Counted from the stretch's first letter, positions 1-5,357 are shown. The stretch is 5,357 nt of DNA from Saprospiraceae bacterium (GCA_020630045.1 JAHDCE010000338.1:1-5357), one strand, 5' to 3'. Numbers and translations: made by a program. The notes: generated from the letters alone by a model not told the origin.

Positions 1-1
1 A

Positions 2-43
2 ACTCCGGCGAAGATACCTGTTTTCCTTGAGAGTCGAGTATAA
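2..43 (+). CDS. Possible 3' end of a plus-strand gene (partial)
   Basis: The frame starting at base 2 is open from the window edge and reads TPAKIPVFLESRV before a TAA stop at 41-43. The stop overlaps the first bases of a strong hairpin with a T-rich tail on the same strand, which is how a gene end plus intrinsic terminator would look. Only 13 codons are visible, so no product can be named. The frame starting at base 3 is also open, until a TAG at 63-65, but it would run through the hairpin, so I prefer the shorter one. It is equally possible that neither is coding. Confidence 0.25.
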   Translation, partial: TPAKIPVFLESRV

Positions 44-73
44 GCTGAAGGGGATTATCCCCTAGCTTTTCTT
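42..73 (+). terminator. Hairpin terminator between convergent genes
   Basis: AAGCT (42-46) pairs with AGCTT (64-68), and AGGGGA (49-54) pairs with TCCCCT (58-63), with the two-base bulge GA at 47-48 and a TTA loop at 55-57. On the plus strand the stem is followed by TTTTCTT (67-73), so it fits an intrinsic terminator for a gene entering from the left. On the minus strand no T-run follows, so termination there would be weaker. The loop is exactly the complement of the TAA stop codon of the minus-strand membrane-protein gene, so the hairpin overlaps that coding end. Confidence 0.6.
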
Positions 74-408
74 GCGTCGATAAAACTTTTTATAAAAGTT
101 ACCATAGAGAAGATAGAAGTCAATATCATTCCACCGATCAGTACGATATTAATGGTATTTCCTTCTTCAATGTTGCGGATAAGCGGTTTGCCCGCAAGGG
201 CGATTATTATCAATAGCGTCAACAATACTACGATATGTGCGACTACTTTATTCTCCTTTTTCATCATAGGGGTCGAAAGAAGGAAAATCAAACCGAATGC
301 AGGAGCGATGAGGGCGGTCGGCGGTCGGGTTTCATTTAGGAAATAAGTGGCCAAGCCAAATCCGATAAGTACTAGGCCATTGATTAGATTAGCGATGTAT
401 GGTTTCAT
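55..408 (-). CDS. Four-helix inner-membrane protein of unknown function
   Basis: This encodes a 117-residue protein with four predicted membrane helices at about residues 8-24, 31-47, 56-72 and 86-107. Short loops separate them, and the C-terminal tail is basic (DARKARG). A polar turn carrying ETRPPTALIAP sits between helices 1 and 2, and a KKENK basic loop lies between helices 2 and 3, which by the positive-inside rule should be cytoplasmic, as should the tail. From memory, similar small proteins with a PTALIP-like turn and an FIDARKA-like ending occur in many Bacteroidota, but I know no assigned function. No signal peptide or catalytic motif is visible. The ATG at 406-408 directly precedes a Lys and the first helix, and no Shine-Dalgarno sequence is visible. 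The 93 bases between it and the tRNA terminator should hold its promoter, but I found no perfect TAnnTTTG there. It lies downstream of tRNA-His on the same strand but is separated from it by that terminator. Confidence 0.85.
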   Translation of the reverse strand: MKPYIANLINGLVLIGFGLATYFLNETRPPTALIAPAFGLIFLLSTPMMKKENKVVAHIVVLLTLLIIIALAGKPLIRNIEEGNTINIVLIGGMILTSIFSMVTFIKSFIDARKARG

Positions 409-501
409 ATTGTCTCAATTTTTCTGATGAATTTTAAATTAGAAGGGGGATTTTATTGTGTATTCAATACCCCAAAGGGATGAATGGTTGAAGAGGGGGA
501 T

Positions 502-536
502 AAAAAAAAGGAAGCAGTTGGACAACCACTTCCTTT
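502..536 (-). terminator. Intrinsic terminator of tRNA-His
   Basis: On the minus strand GGAAGTGGTTG (533 down to 523) pairs with CAACTGCTTCC (520 down to 510) over 11 positions, including two G-U pairs, around a very short loop. Three further A-T pairs (AAA at 534-536 with TTT) can extend the base, and a run of eight T follows at 509-502. It begins five bases after the mature tRNA 3' end, so it ends the tRNA transcript and insulates the membrane-protein gene downstream. Confidence 0.9.
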
Positions 537-540
537 GTAG

Positions 541-615
541 GGTGCGTAACCAGATTTGAACTGGCGACCTCCGGAACCACAATCCGGCGCTCTAACCAAC
601 TGAGCTATACACACC
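541..615 (-). tRNA. tRNA-His (anticodon GTG)
   Basis: A complete cloverleaf reads on the minus strand. The 5' end carries the extra G-1 typical of tRNA-His (complement of base 615), which pairs with the discriminator C73 at 541. The acceptor stem GUGUGUA pairs with UACGCAC with one G-U pair. The D-arm is GCTC-AGTTGGTTA-GAGC. The anticodon arm is CCGGA-TTGTGGT-TCCGG, with anticodon GTG at 580-578. The variable loop is AGGTC and the T-arm is GCCAG-TTCAAAT-CTGGT. The bases after C73 are CTA, so the CCA end is not encoded and must be added by the CCA-adding enzyme. It decodes CAC and CAU. It appears to be a single-gene unit with its own terminator and a likely promoter at 641-648. Confidence 0.97.
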
Positions 616-640
616 AGCTTATACTTTCATAAAGCGTCCG

Positions 641-648
641 CAAAGATA
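641..648 (-). promoter_or_regulatory. -7 promoter box for tRNA-His
   Basis: The minus strand reads TATCTTTG, a perfect match to the Bacteroidota sigma-A -7 element TAnnTTTG. It lies 25 bases before the tRNA 5' end, leaving a leader of roughly 20 bases. The best upstream TTTG (complement of CAAA at 673-676) is 24 bases away, slightly longer than the usual spacing of about 19-21, so the -33 element is weak or absent. Confidence 0.55.
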
Positions 649-703
649 AATAAGTTCCTAAAAAGGAAAAGTCAAAATGCAATTTTTTTTCAATTCCTTT
701 TAT

Positions 704-725
704 TACTTCATTTCATGGCGAAGTA
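704..725. repeat. Inverted repeat upstream of the panB promoter
   Basis: TACTTC (704-709) and GAAGTA (720-725) form an inverted repeat with a 10-base spacer. It extends by one wobble and one A-T pair to 702-727. Its right arm lies about 17 bases before the panB -7 box, in the -33 region, where a repressor or activator could bind. It could also be chance in AT-rich intergenic DNA. No regulator is encoded nearby. Confidence 0.3.
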
Positions 726-742
726 GTTACCTCTAGGACAAC

Positions 743-750
743 TATATTTG
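743..750 (+). promoter_or_regulatory. -7 promoter box for panB
   Basis: TATATTTG is a perfect TAnnTTTG match, 48 bases before the panB ATG, predicting a start of transcription near 756-758 and a leader of about 40 bases. No TTG or TTTG is seen at the expected -33 distance (around 719-723), so the promoter may be weak or need an activator. It would drive panB, the small frame after it, and porZ. Confidence 0.55.
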
Positions 751-798
751 TCGGGTTATGGAGCGTTTCCATGCAGGTTATCTAAGATTAAATAAATT

Positions 799-1617
799 AT
801 GTCAGTTCATAAAAAGGAAATAAAAAGGGTGACCACCCATGTATTGCAAGCGATGAAAGCTCGTAAAGAAAAAATCGCCATGCTTACTGCATACGATTAT
901 TCTACCGCCAGAATATTGGATGAGGCGAAAATTGATGTTTTATTGGTAGGGGATTCCGCATCAAATGTAATGGCAGGACATGAAACCACACTTCCGATAA
1001 CACTCGATCAAATGATTTATCATGCTTCATCCGTCATTCGTGCGGTGAAACGTTCTTTGGTGGTGGTGGATATTCCGTTCGGTGCTTATCAGGGCAATTC
1101 TAAAATCGCTTTGGATTCTGCTATCCGGATCATGAAAGAGTCCGGTGCCCATTCTGTGAAAATGGAAGGAGGTGCCGAAATCCGTGAATCGATTGAAAGA
1201 GTTCTTTCGGCTGGTGTCCCTGTAATGGGGCATTTGGGATTGACGCCTCAATCGATATATAAATTCGGTACCTATTCCGTAAGGGCAAAGGAGGAAGCGG
1301 AAGCTCAAAAACTGATTGCGGATGCTAAATTGCTAGAAGAAATCGGATGCTTCGCCATAGTTCTAGAAAAAATTCCTGCGAGTTTGGGTAAAAAGGTATC
1401 CGAAATATTGACGATTCCAACAATTGGTATCGGAGCTGGTGTCAATTGTGACGGACAGGTATTGGTGACTCACGATATGTTGGGAATTACCAAGGACTTC
1501 AATCCTAGATTTATCCGTCGCTATTTGGATTTGTTTGATAACATCAAGGGAGCCGTCCAACATTATATCCAAGATGTGAAATCGGAAGATTTTCCTAGTA
1601 AGGACGAACAATATTGA
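799..1617 (+). CDS. panB: 3-methyl-2-oxobutanoate hydroxymethyltransferase
   Basis: PanB transfers a hydroxymethyl group from 5,10-methylenetetrahydrofolate to alpha-ketoisovalerate to make ketopantoate, the first committed step of pantothenate and coenzyme A synthesis. It is a cytoplasmic, Mg-dependent (beta/alpha)8-barrel enzyme. The 272 residues match the family length (264 in E. coli). Visible family motifs are MLTAYDYSTA at 28-37, LVGDSASNVMAGHETTLPIT at 49-68, VVVDIPFGAYQ at 88-98, VKMEGG at 120-125, PVMGHLGLTPQ at 141-151, VLEKIP at 188-193 and IGIGAG at 209-214. By family comparison Asp52, Asp91 and Glu123 are the metal ligands and Glu190 the catalytic acid/base, so the active site is intact. 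The ATG at 799 is the first start after an in-frame TAA at 793-795, in an A-rich context without Shine-Dalgarno. The stop TGA overlaps the ATG of the next small frame. No panC or panD is adjacent, so the pathway genes are not clustered here. Confidence 0.98.
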   Translation: MSVHKKEIKRVTTHVLQAMKARKEKIAMLTAYDYSTARILDEAKIDVLLVGDSASNVMAGHETTLPITLDQMIYHASSVIRAVKRSLVVVDIPFGAYQGNSKIALDSAIRIMKESGAHSVKMEGGAEIRESIERVLSAGVPVMGHLGLTPQSIYKFGTYSVRAKEEAEAQKLIADAKLLEEIGCFAIVLEKIPASLGKKVSEILTIPTIGIGAGVNCDGQVLVTHDMLGITKDFNPRFIRRYLDLFDNIKGAVQHYIQDVKSEDFPSKDEQY

Positions 1618-1724
1618 TGCACTTTCCCGACGCTTTTGTGTTAGGATTCGTTTTCATTACAATATTTATTCTAATTCTGGTTTTTCAAATTGGATTCGAG
1701 TTTTTAGATCAATCAATGCCTTGA
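1617..1724 (+). CDS. Putative 35-residue single-helix small protein
   Basis: An ATG at 1617-1619 shares its A with the panB stop (TGATG). The frame stays open for 35 codons and ends at TGA 1722-1724, which again shares its A with the porZ ATG at 1724. The peptide begins MHFPDAF, has one long hydrophobic stretch from about residue 7 to 27 (core VFITIFILILVF) and ends EFLDQSMP, so it would be a single-pass membrane peptide. AAGGA at 1600-1604 is a possible, rather distant, Shine-Dalgarno site 12 bases before the ATG. Against it: T-rich DNA encodes hydrophobic residues by default, there is no Lys or Arg to orient the helix, and a TGATG also ends porZ, where it opens only four codons. I do not recognise a family. 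It could be a real small membrane protein, a frame that merely carries ribosomes from panB to porZ, or a plain spacer. Confidence 0.45.
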   Translation: MHFPDAFVLGFVFITIFILILVFQIGFEFLDQSMP

Positions 1725-4036
1725 TGATGGATATCAGATTTTTTTCGTTGATTATATTGATTTTGATGTTTGTCGGAATGGACGCCCAGACACCTTTGGC
1801 TATTGGTGAATGGCGTTCTCACTCATCATATACTACCGGACAATATGTTACCCAAACTCCCGATGAGGTATGGGTAGCTTCTGATATTTCAATCATTATT
1901 TTTGACAAGGAAGAAAACTCTACCAGTTTTTTGGAACGAACGGATGGGTTAAGCGATGTCGAAGTCCGCACCCTAGAATATCATGCTCCTTTGAATTTGA
2001 TGGTTGCCATTTATTCAAATAGTAATATTGATTTGATTGATGTGGCAACTCGCGAAATTGTCAATTTGGATGATATCAAAAGACGGACGGACCTAGGAGA
2101 TAAAACGATTTATGATGTTCATTTTGAAGGTAATGATGCCTTTCTCTCCTGTGGATTCGGAATCGTAAAAATGAGTTTGGAACGCTTAGAGATGGAGTAT
2201 ACCACTTTTACAGGAGTGCGAATGAATGCATTGACTGCATATGAAGGTGATTTGTATGCCTCGTCCTTAGATGGAATATATAAAGTCTCCCAAACCGCTG
2301 TCAATCTGGCGGATTGGAGCAGCTGGGAATTATTGGACGAAGATGACGGAATGCCCGAGGCATATCACTCTTATCAAGTACATGTCCATAATGATGAATT
2401 GTATGTAGATGTGAATGACACCTTATTCATATATGACGGGTTGTTTTTGGACTATGTATATCACAAGGAAGATTATGGAATCAATTACTTGGTCGAAGGG
2501 ACGGACAAGTTGATTGTCGGAACACTGAAGCGACCTTATTTTGGTCAGGAAATTCGACTTCTTCGTGATGACGGAACCGTGTTTGATATCGCTTTCTTTT
2601 CACTTGCCGGTTTTGGAAGAAACGCCATTGAGGATGAGGTCGGAAATATTTGGGTAGGAGAGGATGGCCGCCAAGTAAAACACTTCAATCCCAATACATT
2701 TGTATGGGAACGTTTTGATTTCAATTCTCCCTATTCAATCAATACCGGACACTTGGAATTCAAAGATGGTGCCTTGTGGTCTTCCCCCGGAGCCATCACT
2801 GTGGATTGGCAACCCCTTTTCCTCCTAGACGGTTTTTCCAAATATGAAAATGGAAGTTGGACCAATTATCCCGCCTATTCGGTTTCCGGATTAGAGTCTT
2901 TGGATGTTCATGGTGAAGTGTTTTTCGATCGCATTTCAGGAAAGTTGTTCATCGCTTCATTTAAATATGGATTAGTCGAATTCGACCCCTTATCAGAAAC
3001 CGGTATTTTGTACAATGCAGATAATTCTGCTTTAGTCGTGCCCGCCGGCGATGAAACGACTACCCGTATCGTGGGATTCGCTCAAGATGATGAAAACAGG
3101 ATTTGGATGTCCCATCATGGAACAGGTACGCCTATCGTCGCTCGCTTGGAAGACGGTACTTTGAAAACATTTCCGGTTTCGAGTGTTACGAACTTGGCCT
3201 TCGCGACAATCGATCAAGTGGGTAACAAGTGGTTCACAACACAAGGACAAGGACTACTCGTATTCAATGAAGGCGACGATTTTGAAAATCATGCCGACAA
3301 TTTGGTGCGAGTCATCAGTTCTTCAAATAGCCAGTTGCCAAGTAATAATGTAAATACGATTGTTACCGATCAGGATGGAGATGTATGGGTAGGCACTTCT
3401 CAAGGAGTTGTCATATTCGAATGCGGAGGAAATGCATTCGAGGTCGCTCAATGTCAAGGAACAAGGAGAGTCGTCGTCAGGGAAGACGGAATAAACGCGT
3501 ATTTACTGGAATCGGAAAATATCCGTGATATTGTCGTTGATGGTGGCAACAGAAAATGGGTGGCGACAGATAATGGCATTTACCATTTGTCGGAAGACGG
3601 ATTGACAGAATTGCGTAGGTTTACTAAGGAAAATAGTCCATTGATTAGCGATGCGGTTAAATCCATCGCCATCAATCCTGATAATGGAGAAGTATTTTTC
3701 GCTACATCCAAAGGAATCATGGCCTATAAAGGCGATGCGGTCGAGGGATTGCCGGTTCACTCGATTAATGCCTATGTTTATCCCAATCCGGTGAGGCCGG
3801 ATTATGAAGGCCCGATTGCCATCAAAGGATTGCCAACGAACGCCACTGTCCGAATCACTGATATTAACGGCACACTTGTTTTCGAAACCCAAGCAAATGG
3901 CGGTCAAGCTATTTGGGATGGAAAAGACTACAATGGAAGAGAAGCTAACTCAGGCGTATATTTAGTGTTCAGTGTCAACGAAGCCAATCTGAATAATCCA
4001 AATGGACGGGTCGCTAAGATATTGAAATTGAAATGA
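1724..4036 (+). CDS. porZ: PorZ, T9SS attachment-complex beta-propeller protein
   Basis: PorZ is a surface component of the type IX secretion system. In Porphyromonas gingivalis it works with PorU, PorV and PorQ in the complex that cleaves sorting domains and attaches cargo to anionic LPS, PorZ supplying the LPS to the sortase PorU. The 770 residues match the family (about 776). There is a signal peptide at 1-21 (hydrophobic core 6-18, cleavage after MDA), then a PorZ-type N-terminal propeller beginning IGEWRSH and including DGLSDVEVRTLEY and AIYSNSNIDLID. Propeller strands recur through the protein, e.g. GNIWVGEDG (307), NRIWMS (458), GNKWFTTQGQGLLVF (500), GDVWVGTSQGVVIF (552), NRKWVATDNGIYHL (609) and GEVFFATSKGIMAYK (655). 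The C-terminal domain from about 684 (YPNPVRPDYEGP, ITDINGTLVF, IWDGKDYNG, SGVYLV) is the sorting-like domain typical of PorZ. Cys567 and Cys577 could form a disulfide. A TTG at 1721 could extend it by one codon, but ATG 1724, overlapping the preceding stop, is preferred; ATG 1727 is also possible. Confidence 0.93.
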   Translation: MMDIRFFSLIILILMFVGMDAQTPLAIGEWRSHSSYTTGQYVTQTPDEVWVASDISIIIFDKEENSTSFLERTDGLSDVEVRTLEYHAPLNLMVAIYSNSNIDLIDVATREIVNLDDIKRRTDLGDKTIYDVHFEGNDAFLSCGFGIVKMSLERLEMEYTTFTGVRMNALTAYEGDLYASSLDGIYKVSQTAVNLADWSSWELLDEDDGMPEAYHSYQVHVHNDELYVDVNDTLFIYDGLFLDYVYHKEDYGINYLVEGTDKLIVGTLKRPYFGQEIRLLRDDGTVFDIAFFSLAGFGRNAIEDEVGNIWVGEDGRQVKHFNPNTFVWERFDFNSPYSINTGHLEFKDGALWSSPGAITVDWQPLFLLDGFSKYENGSWTNYPAYSVSGLESLDVHGEVFFDRISGKLFIASFKYGLVEFDPLSETGILYNADNSALVVPAGDETTTRIVGFAQDDENRIWMSHHGTGTPIVARLEDGTLKTFPVSSVTNLAFATIDQVGNKWFTTQGQGLLVFNEGDDFENHADNLVRVISSSNSQLPSNNVNTIVTDQDGDVWVGTSQGVVIFECGGNAFEVAQCQGTRRVVVREDGINAYLLESENIRDIVVDGGNRKWVATDNGIYHLSEDGLTELRRFTKENSPLISDAVKSIAINPDNGEVFFATSKGIMAYKGDAVEGLPVHSINAYVYPNPVRPDYEGPIAIKGLPTNATVRITDINGTLVFETQANGGQAIWDGKDYNGREANSGVYLVFSVNEANLNNPNGRVAKILKLK

Positions 4037-4071
4037 TGCCAAATGTTTAGTTCCTTGGAGGCTGATTTTGA

Positions 4072-4105
4072 TGTTTAGGTTATAGACTATTGATTTCCCT
4101 AAACA
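4072..4105 (+). repeat. Inverted repeat in the porZ 3' region
   Basis: TGTTTAGG (4072-4079) and CCTAAACA (4098-4105) are a perfect 8-base inverted repeat with an 18-base spacer. ATGTTTAG also occurs as a direct copy at 4043-4050, so two left arms could compete for the one right arm. No T-run follows, so this is not a standard intrinsic terminator. It may stabilise the porZ mRNA 3' end or be a binding site. No other terminator is visible between porZ and the esterase gene. Confidence 0.4.
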
Positions 4106-4133
4106 AATTATCAAAGATGTTATTCTAATTGTG

Positions 4134-4154
4134 GGGTTCATATAGGACCCTATA
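4134..4154 (+). repeat. Two overlapping hairpins before the esterase promoter
   Basis: GGGTTC (4134-4139) can pair with GGACCC (4145-4150) around ATATA with one G-U pair. TATAGG (4141-4146) and CCTATA (4149-4154) form a perfect palindrome around AC. The two structures share bases and exclude each other. They lie just upstream of the -7 box at 4161, so as DNA the palindrome could be an operator, and as RNA the first hairpin with the later TATTTTT could be a weak terminator for the panB-porZ transcript. Neither role is proven. Confidence 0.35.
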
Positions 4155-4160
4155 ATTACA

Positions 4161-4168
4161 TATTTTTG
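4161..4168 (+). promoter_or_regulatory. -7 promoter box for the esterase gene
   Basis: TATTTTTG matches TAnnTTTG perfectly and ends 15 bases before the ATG at 4184, predicting a leader of only about 10 bases. The -33 region has GTTC (4136-4139) but no TTG at standard spacing; the nearest TTG (4129-4131) is 29 bases away. It suggests the esterase can be transcribed separately from panB-porZ. Confidence 0.5.
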
Positions 4169-4183
4169 TCATAACTTACCGAT

Positions 4184-5308
4184 ATGAAAAACGTTTATCT
4201 TTTATTTATTGCTTTATTATTTTTTTCGACGTTGAGCATCGCCCAAACGGATTTGACCGGAACATTGATGTCTGGTGGCTTGGATCGGGAATACCGATTA
4301 CACCTTCCTCCGGGGTATGACGGTAGTGAACCCACACCTTTGGTTTTTAATTTACACGGATATACGTCAGATGCGTGGCAACAAGAATTTTATTCGGGGA
4401 TGAAAAGCGTATCGGATGCCAACGGTTTCATCCTTTGTCACCCGGAAGGCATTGACAATTCTTGGAATTCCGGATTTGGCAGTTCCGCCGATGATGTGGG
4501 ATTTATAAGTGATATGATTGACGAGTTCGCTTCCAATTACAATATTGATTTGAATCGAGTATATTCTACCGGAATGTCAAATGGTGGATACATGAGTTAC
4601 AAATTGGCTTGTGAATTGGGCGATCGGATAGCGGCAGTCGCTTCCGTAACGGGTAGCATGGTTCCTAGTGAATTCGCAGCATGTAACCCGATTCGTAAAA
4701 CACCGGTCATGCAAATTCATGGTACTGCGGATCCTACAGTTCCGTATAATGGTAGTGGCACTTTGGCGGTAGCCATAGAGACGGTAGTCGCATTTTGGGC
4801 GGAGAACAGTGGATGTGTAGGAGCTCCCACGGTTTCAGCTGTTCCCGATACTGATACGGAGGATGGATGTACAGCGGAACATTGGGTCTACAATGGATGT
4901 GAAGACGAATCCGCAGTTGAGTTTTACAAAATCATCGGAGGCGAGCATACTTGGCCAGGTGCACCCATCAATATTGGAATCACAAATGGTGACATCAATG
5001 CCTCTGAGGTCATTTGGTCATTCTTTAGCCGCTTTTCCTTGGATATGACTTCTCCTGTCCAAGACATCAAAGAACGCGTAGAAGTTCAAATCGGCCCTAA
5101 TCCAACCACTTCGATTACAATGGTCCAGGCCAATACAATGATTCAATCCCTTTCCGTTTTTGATATTTCCGGAAGGGAATTAATATCAATAGAAGAAATC
5201 AATACAGCCAATTATTCATTGAACGCATCGGGTTTGGCGAATGGCGTTTATTGGTTGGAAATAGAAACTTCTACAGGAACGATTACCAAGAAATTGATGA
5301 AACAATAG
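4184..5308 (+). CDS. Secreted PHB-depolymerase-family esterase with T9SS sorting domain
   Basis: This is a 374-residue extracellular serine esterase of the LpqC/poly(3-hydroxybutyrate) depolymerase/feruloyl-esterase group, an alpha/beta-hydrolase that cleaves ester bonds in polymers or plant-cell-wall esters. It has a signal peptide at 1-20 (MKN start, hydrophobic core, cleavage after SIA). The oxyanion-hole motif is NLHGY at 56-60. The catalytic triad is complete by family comparison: Ser132 in GMSNG, Asp183 in HGTADPTVPY, and His255 in GGEHTWPG. Six cysteines follow the signal peptide, at 85, 143, 167, 211, 229 and 239, as expected for an exported enzyme. From about 300 there is a type A T9SS sorting domain with GPNPTTS, SLSVFDISGREL, LANGVYWLEI and a basic end KKLMKQ, so it should cross the outer membrane by T9SS and be anchored or released after cleavage. 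The true substrate cannot be read from the sequence. The ATG at 4184 is the only start that gives a proper signal peptide, and no Shine-Dalgarno is seen. Confidence 0.93.
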   Translation: MKNVYLLFIALLFFSTLSIAQTDLTGTLMSGGLDREYRLHLPPGYDGSEPTPLVFNLHGYTSDAWQQEFYSGMKSVSDANGFILCHPEGIDNSWNSGFGSSADDVGFISDMIDEFASNYNIDLNRVYSTGMSNGGYMSYKLACELGDRIAAVASVTGSMVPSEFAACNPIRKTPVMQIHGTADPTVPYNGSGTLAVAIETVVAFWAENSGCVGAPTVSAVPDTDTEDGCTAEHWVYNGCEDESAVEFYKIIGGEHTWPGAPINIGITNGDINASEVIWSFFSRFSLDMTSPVQDIKERVEVQIGPNPTTSITMVQANTMIQSLSVFDISGRELISIEEINTANYSLNASGLANGVYWLEIETSTGTITKKLMKQ

Positions 5309-5330
5309 ATGTTATCACGAAATTTTTTGT

Positions 5331-5357
5331 ATGAAAGACGAATCGTTATTTTGGGAA
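5331..5357 (+). CDS. Possible start of a further gene (partial)
   Basis: An ATG 22 bases after the esterase stop opens a frame that runs to the window edge and reads MKDESLFWE. The spacing and strand would fit the next gene of a run, but nine codons are too few to name a product or to exclude chance. The preceding ATTTTTTG is a near miss to a -7 box. Confidence 0.3.

Noticed and set aside
152..346. 64-codon plus-strand frame opposite the membrane-protein gene
   Set aside because: The minus-strand frame gives a coherent four-helix protein; this one is its antisense shadow with no promoter or domain.
460..470. GTATTCAATAC palindrome upstream of the membrane-protein gene
   Set aside because: A five-base arm palindrome in AT-rich DNA is expected by chance, and no promoter element accompanies it.
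541..625. tRNA-His as an attachment site of an integrated element
   Set aside because: No integrase gene and no direct repeat of the tRNA 3' end is present in the window.
675..735. Short frame MQFFFNSFYY... in the divergent promoter region
   Set aside because: Only 18 codons from a T-rich tract, with no promoter of suitable spacing.
1027..1308. 93-codon minus-strand frame inside panB
   Set aside because: Antisense shadow of conserved PanB motifs; the peptide has low-complexity His/Arg/Phe content and no family features.
3503..3907. 134-codon open frame on the minus strand inside porZ
   Set aside because: It lies wholly antisense to a well-recognised PorZ coding region and its peptide has no recognisable domain.
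4036..4050. TGATG at the porZ stop suggesting another coupled small gene
   Set aside because: The frame reads only MPNV before a TAG, so it is not a gene. It also shows that TGATG alone can arise by chance.
4863..5048. 61-codon plus-strand frame inside the esterase gene
   Set aside because: It overlaps the catalytic His region of the esterase in another frame and looks like a by-product.

Overview
The window looks like chromosomal DNA from a member of the Bacteroidota. The evidence is a porZ homologue (a component of the type IX secretion system, T9SS, found only in this phylum), a secreted esterase ending in a T9SS sorting domain, three perfect matches to the Bacteroidota -7 promoter element TAnnTTTG, and start codons mostly without Shine-Dalgarno sequences. 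The DNA is moderately AT-rich. The class (Saprospiria, Cytophagia or Flavobacteriia) cannot be decided from the sequence alone.

Left part (1-798). A few codons that may end a plus-strand gene are followed by a strong hairpin with a T-rich tail. It overlaps the 3' end of a convergent minus-strand gene for a 117-residue, four-helix membrane protein of unknown function, whose stop codon forms the hairpin loop. Next, on the minus strand, is a compact tRNA-His(GTG) unit: a -7 box, a short leader, the tRNA, and an intrinsic terminator starting five bases after the tRNA. The stretch from 616 to 798 is a divergent promoter region between tRNA-His and panB.

Middle part (799-4036). panB (ketopantoate hydroxymethyltransferase, pantothenate/CoA synthesis) is followed at once by a 35-codon open frame for a hydrophobic peptide, then by porZ (T9SS attachment-complex protein). 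The small frame overlaps panB through TGATG and overlaps porZ through a second TGATG, so the three frames form an unbroken, possibly translationally coupled chain. This unannotated small frame is the most interesting item here, though its T-rich DNA and lack of any Lys or Arg call for caution.

Right part (4037-5357). A 147-base spacer holds inverted repeats and a -7 box. It leads to a secreted alpha/beta-hydrolase of the PHB-depolymerase/feruloyl-esterase type with a T9SS C-terminal sorting domain. This enzyme would be exported by the apparatus to which PorZ belongs. The last 27 bases may start another gene. No mobile element, CRISPR array or rRNA was seen, and no gene-free stretch exceeds 300 bases.
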